This document shows positions 62,719 through 64,000 of a stretch of DNA of 64,000 nt, piece after piece. The first letter of the stretch is position 1. Every line of letters starts with the position of its first letter. Source of the DNA: Zunongwangia atlantica 22II14-10F7 (GTDB lineage Bacteria > Bacteroidota > Bacteroidia > Flavobacteriales > Flavobacteriaceae); the NCBI RefSeq assembly GCF_002094855.1, contig NZ_ARYN01000004.1:124001-188000 (forward strand). The letters are read 5' to 3'. Below the pieces are notes generated by a model. The model saw nothing but the letters and a program-made list of their open reading frames with translations, did not search any database and was not told the origin of the DNA. The position numbers and the translations under genes were made by a program.

Positions 62719-63546
62719 CTAGTTGAGTTTTAAAGAGGTCATAGTTAAAGATCCACCAACTGCTTTATCATTAAAAAACTCCAATTCATCTTTGTCTTCC
62801 TGTAGCGCTAAAGTGTACAGCAGCGGCAAATAATGATCTGATGTTGGTACGGCAAGATTTACCGCAGCCCCTAAATGATGATAATCCTGAAGAGAATTAT
62901 GATCTTTAGTCAGGATAAGTTTCTTGATCTTATTATCGGCTTCCCTGGCCCAATCGAAGGCATGGTCGATTTTATTCATATTTGGCCAATCAATGCGACG
63001 AAGATTGTGTACAATATTACCACTTCCAATAATCAGAATTCCCTTTCTCCTAAGAACGGCGAGTTCTTTTGCAAGTTTATAATGTTCTTGCGGACTTTTA
63101 TAGGCGTCTAAACTTAGCTGAACAATTGGAATATCAGCCTGTGGATATAAATGGCGTATAACACTCCACGCGCCATGATCTAAACCCCATTGATGATCTA
63201 AATGAATACTTTCACTGGTAATTAAGTTGGAAGTAGCTTCGGCTAATTCAGGATTTCCTTTGGCCGGGTATTGAACATCAAATAATTCCTGCGGAAAACC
63301 TCCAAAATCGTGAATAGTTCTTGGCTGTGCCATAGCAGTTACAGCAGTTCCCCTTGTGATCCAGTGTGCTGAAATACATAAAATAGCATTAGGTTTGGGT
63401 AAGCTAGCGGCAATTTTACGCCAATTTGCTACAAACTCATTTTCCTCTATCGCATTCATTGGGCTACCGTGACCAAAGAACAAAGTTGGCATTTTAGGAG
63501 TGCTTTTAAAGCTGGTAGAAATGGTATGAAGATCGGATAAATTCAT
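62719..63546 (-). CDS. ygiD: LigB-type extradiol dioxygenase (YgiD/4,5-DOPA dioxygenase family)
   Basis: 275 residues. The class III extradiol fold has LFFGHGSPMNAI (metal His), ILCISAHW (metal His), LDHQWGLDHGAWSVIRHLYP and VQLSLDAY, and SGNIVHNLRR near residue 175. E. coli YgiD opens DOPA; other family members use zinc. The flavobacterial substrate is not known. The ATG at 63546 gives an 18-residue lead before MPTLFFGHG, usual for this group. Confidence 0.92.
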   Translation of the reverse strand: MNLSDLHTISTSFKSTPKMPTLFFGHGSPMNAIEENEFVANWRKIAASLPKPNAILCISAHWITRGTAVTAMAQPRTIHDFGGFPQELFDVQYPAKGNPELAEATSNLITSESIHLDHQWGLDHGAWSVIRHLYPQADIPIVQLSLDAYKSPQEHYKLAKELAVLRRKGILIIGSGNIVHNLRRIDWPNMNKIDHAFDWAREADNKIKKLILTKDHNSLQDYHHLGAAVNLAVPTSDHYLPLLYTLALQEDKDELEFFNDKAVGGSLTMTSLKLN

Positions 63547-63599
63547 AATTCGATAAATTTAAGTATTCTTTTTATTCCTGAAATAACAAGTGAGCAGTA

Positions 63600-63631
63600 T
63601 AAAAAAAGCCTTTCGGATAGCAACCGAAAGG
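63600..63631 (-). terminator. rho-independent terminator after the azoreductase gene
   Basis: On the minus strand GCCTTTCGG and CCGAAAGGC pair around a 6-nt loop and are followed by a run of T. Confidence 0.88.
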
Positions 63632-63665
63632 CTTATGATAATTTTTCTTTTTCTTTCGGTGGTGA

Positions 63666-64000
63666 TTAAGCCAAAGATTCAGCTAATTGTTTTTCAGCTT
63701 TATCTAGTGCTCCATCACGTAATTCTGGTATAGCAATTCCTTCCACTCTAATCAATTCTACGTCTGTCATTCCTAGGAAACCAAATACTTTAATAAGGTA
63801 ATCTGAAACAAAATCGTAGGCTGGGTTTTCAGAATAAACTCCGCCAGAACTCATTGCGATATATACTTTCTTACCTGTTACCAAACCTTGTGGTCCTTCT
63901 TCGGTATATTTAAAAGTAGTTCCTGTTTTGGCAAGATGACCGATCCAGGCTTTTAATTGAGAAGGTATACCGAAATTATATAAAGGTGCTCCAATTACAA
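63666..64000 (-). CDS. azoR: FMN-dependent NADH azoreductase (C-terminal part)
   Basis: About 111 C-terminal codons lie in the window; the gene continues past the right edge. The visible part starts VIGAPLYNFGIPSQLKAWIG (the flavodoxin-fold FMN loop, PxYNFGIPSQLK) and goes on with GTTFKYTEEGPQGLVTGKKV and IAMSSGGVYSENPAYDF, all typical of AzoR. It reduces quinones and azo compounds with NADH. The C-terminal 40 residues (VELIRVEGIAIPELRDGAL) are as in the family. Its terminator is at 63600. Confidence 0.9.
   Translation of the reverse strand, partial: VIGAPLYNFGIPSQLKAWIGHLAKTGTTFKYTEEGPQGLVTGKKVYIAMSSGGVYSENPAYDFVSDYLIKVFGFLGMTDVELIRVEGIAIPELRDGALDKAEKQLAESLA

Overview
The window is AT-rich and reads as chromosome from a marine-type member of the Flavobacteriaceae (Bacteroidota; Zunongwangia/Gramella-like, genus not certain). 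The evidence is the gene content: two GH92 mannosidases, a sulfatase, a TonB-dependent receptor of the beta-barrel family common in this group, a DUF4251 lipoprotein, a fused alpha/beta E1 dehydrogenase and many LxxC-type lipoproteins. Shine-Dalgarno sequences are weak, and several genes have the Bacteroidota promoter (TTG, about 20 nt, TAnnTTTG). I see no rRNA, tRNA, CRISPR array, transposase or phage gene.

Layout. 1-2 kb: 5' part of a TonB-dependent receptor, a secreted TonB-C-like protein and a lipoprotein. 2-7.8 kb: a minus-strand glycoside hydrolase operon (GH43, GH92, GH92) ending in a strong terminator. 8-10.3 kb: a methyltransferase and a secreted coiled-coil protein. 10.4-17.2 kb: ychF, then parE, a small membrane protein, parC and mscL. 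17.5-20.4 kb: a lipoprotein and XRE regulator divergent from an M14 carboxypeptidase, with shared palindromic operators, then an Lrp regulator. 20.4-26.7 kb: ppc, DinB, YihY, a Crp-like regulator and an SDR sharing another palindrome, and a PfpI protein. 26.8-30.4 kb: aroB, proline dehydrogenase and an LpxH-like phosphoesterase. 30.5-34.8 kb: a compact operon of a small membrane protein, ApbE, RnfC, an RnfD-like protein and a lipoprotein nitroreductase, with no other Rnf subunit. 35-41.5 kb: aroC, a dicarboxylate symporter, a Smr-less MutS2 and ung. 42-48.1 kb: a minus-strand series of an oxygenase, YciH, a DUF1835 protein, a nucleoside phosphorylase, polyphosphate kinase and a signal-less binding protein. 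48.3-55.6 kb: the fused E1, a DUF1328/lipoprotein/OmpA group, a degenerate metallo-beta-lactamase fold, an aconitase and hpf. 55.9-64 kb: a DUF4251 lipoprotein, cold-shock protein, sulfatase, EEP phosphatase, a GH1/glycosyltransferase/small-ORF operon, a YgiD-type dioxygenase and a partial azoreductase.

Most of the window is housekeeping. The best candidate for an undescribed system is the minimal RnfC/RnfD-like operon. RnfC keeps its NADH/FMN motif and two 4Fe-4S clusters. The RnfD-like protein has lost the SGAT flavinylation motif although apbE lies in the operon. The last gene places a nitroreductase outside the inner membrane as a lipoprotein. It looks like a short electron path from cytosolic NADH to an envelope flavoenzyme, which is an inference.

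Other signals worth following are two regulator/target pairs with readable operators, a dispersed degenerate intergenic repeat of about 100 bp (four to five copies), a 92-bp block of two heptanucleotide tandem repeats, an aconitase lacking one expected cluster cysteine, a metallo-beta-lactamase fold without metal ligands, and a 56-codon ORF coupled to a glycosyltransferase. Several translation starts are placed downstream of the longest possible ORF because promoters, operators, terminators or signal peptides require it; each entry gives the reason.
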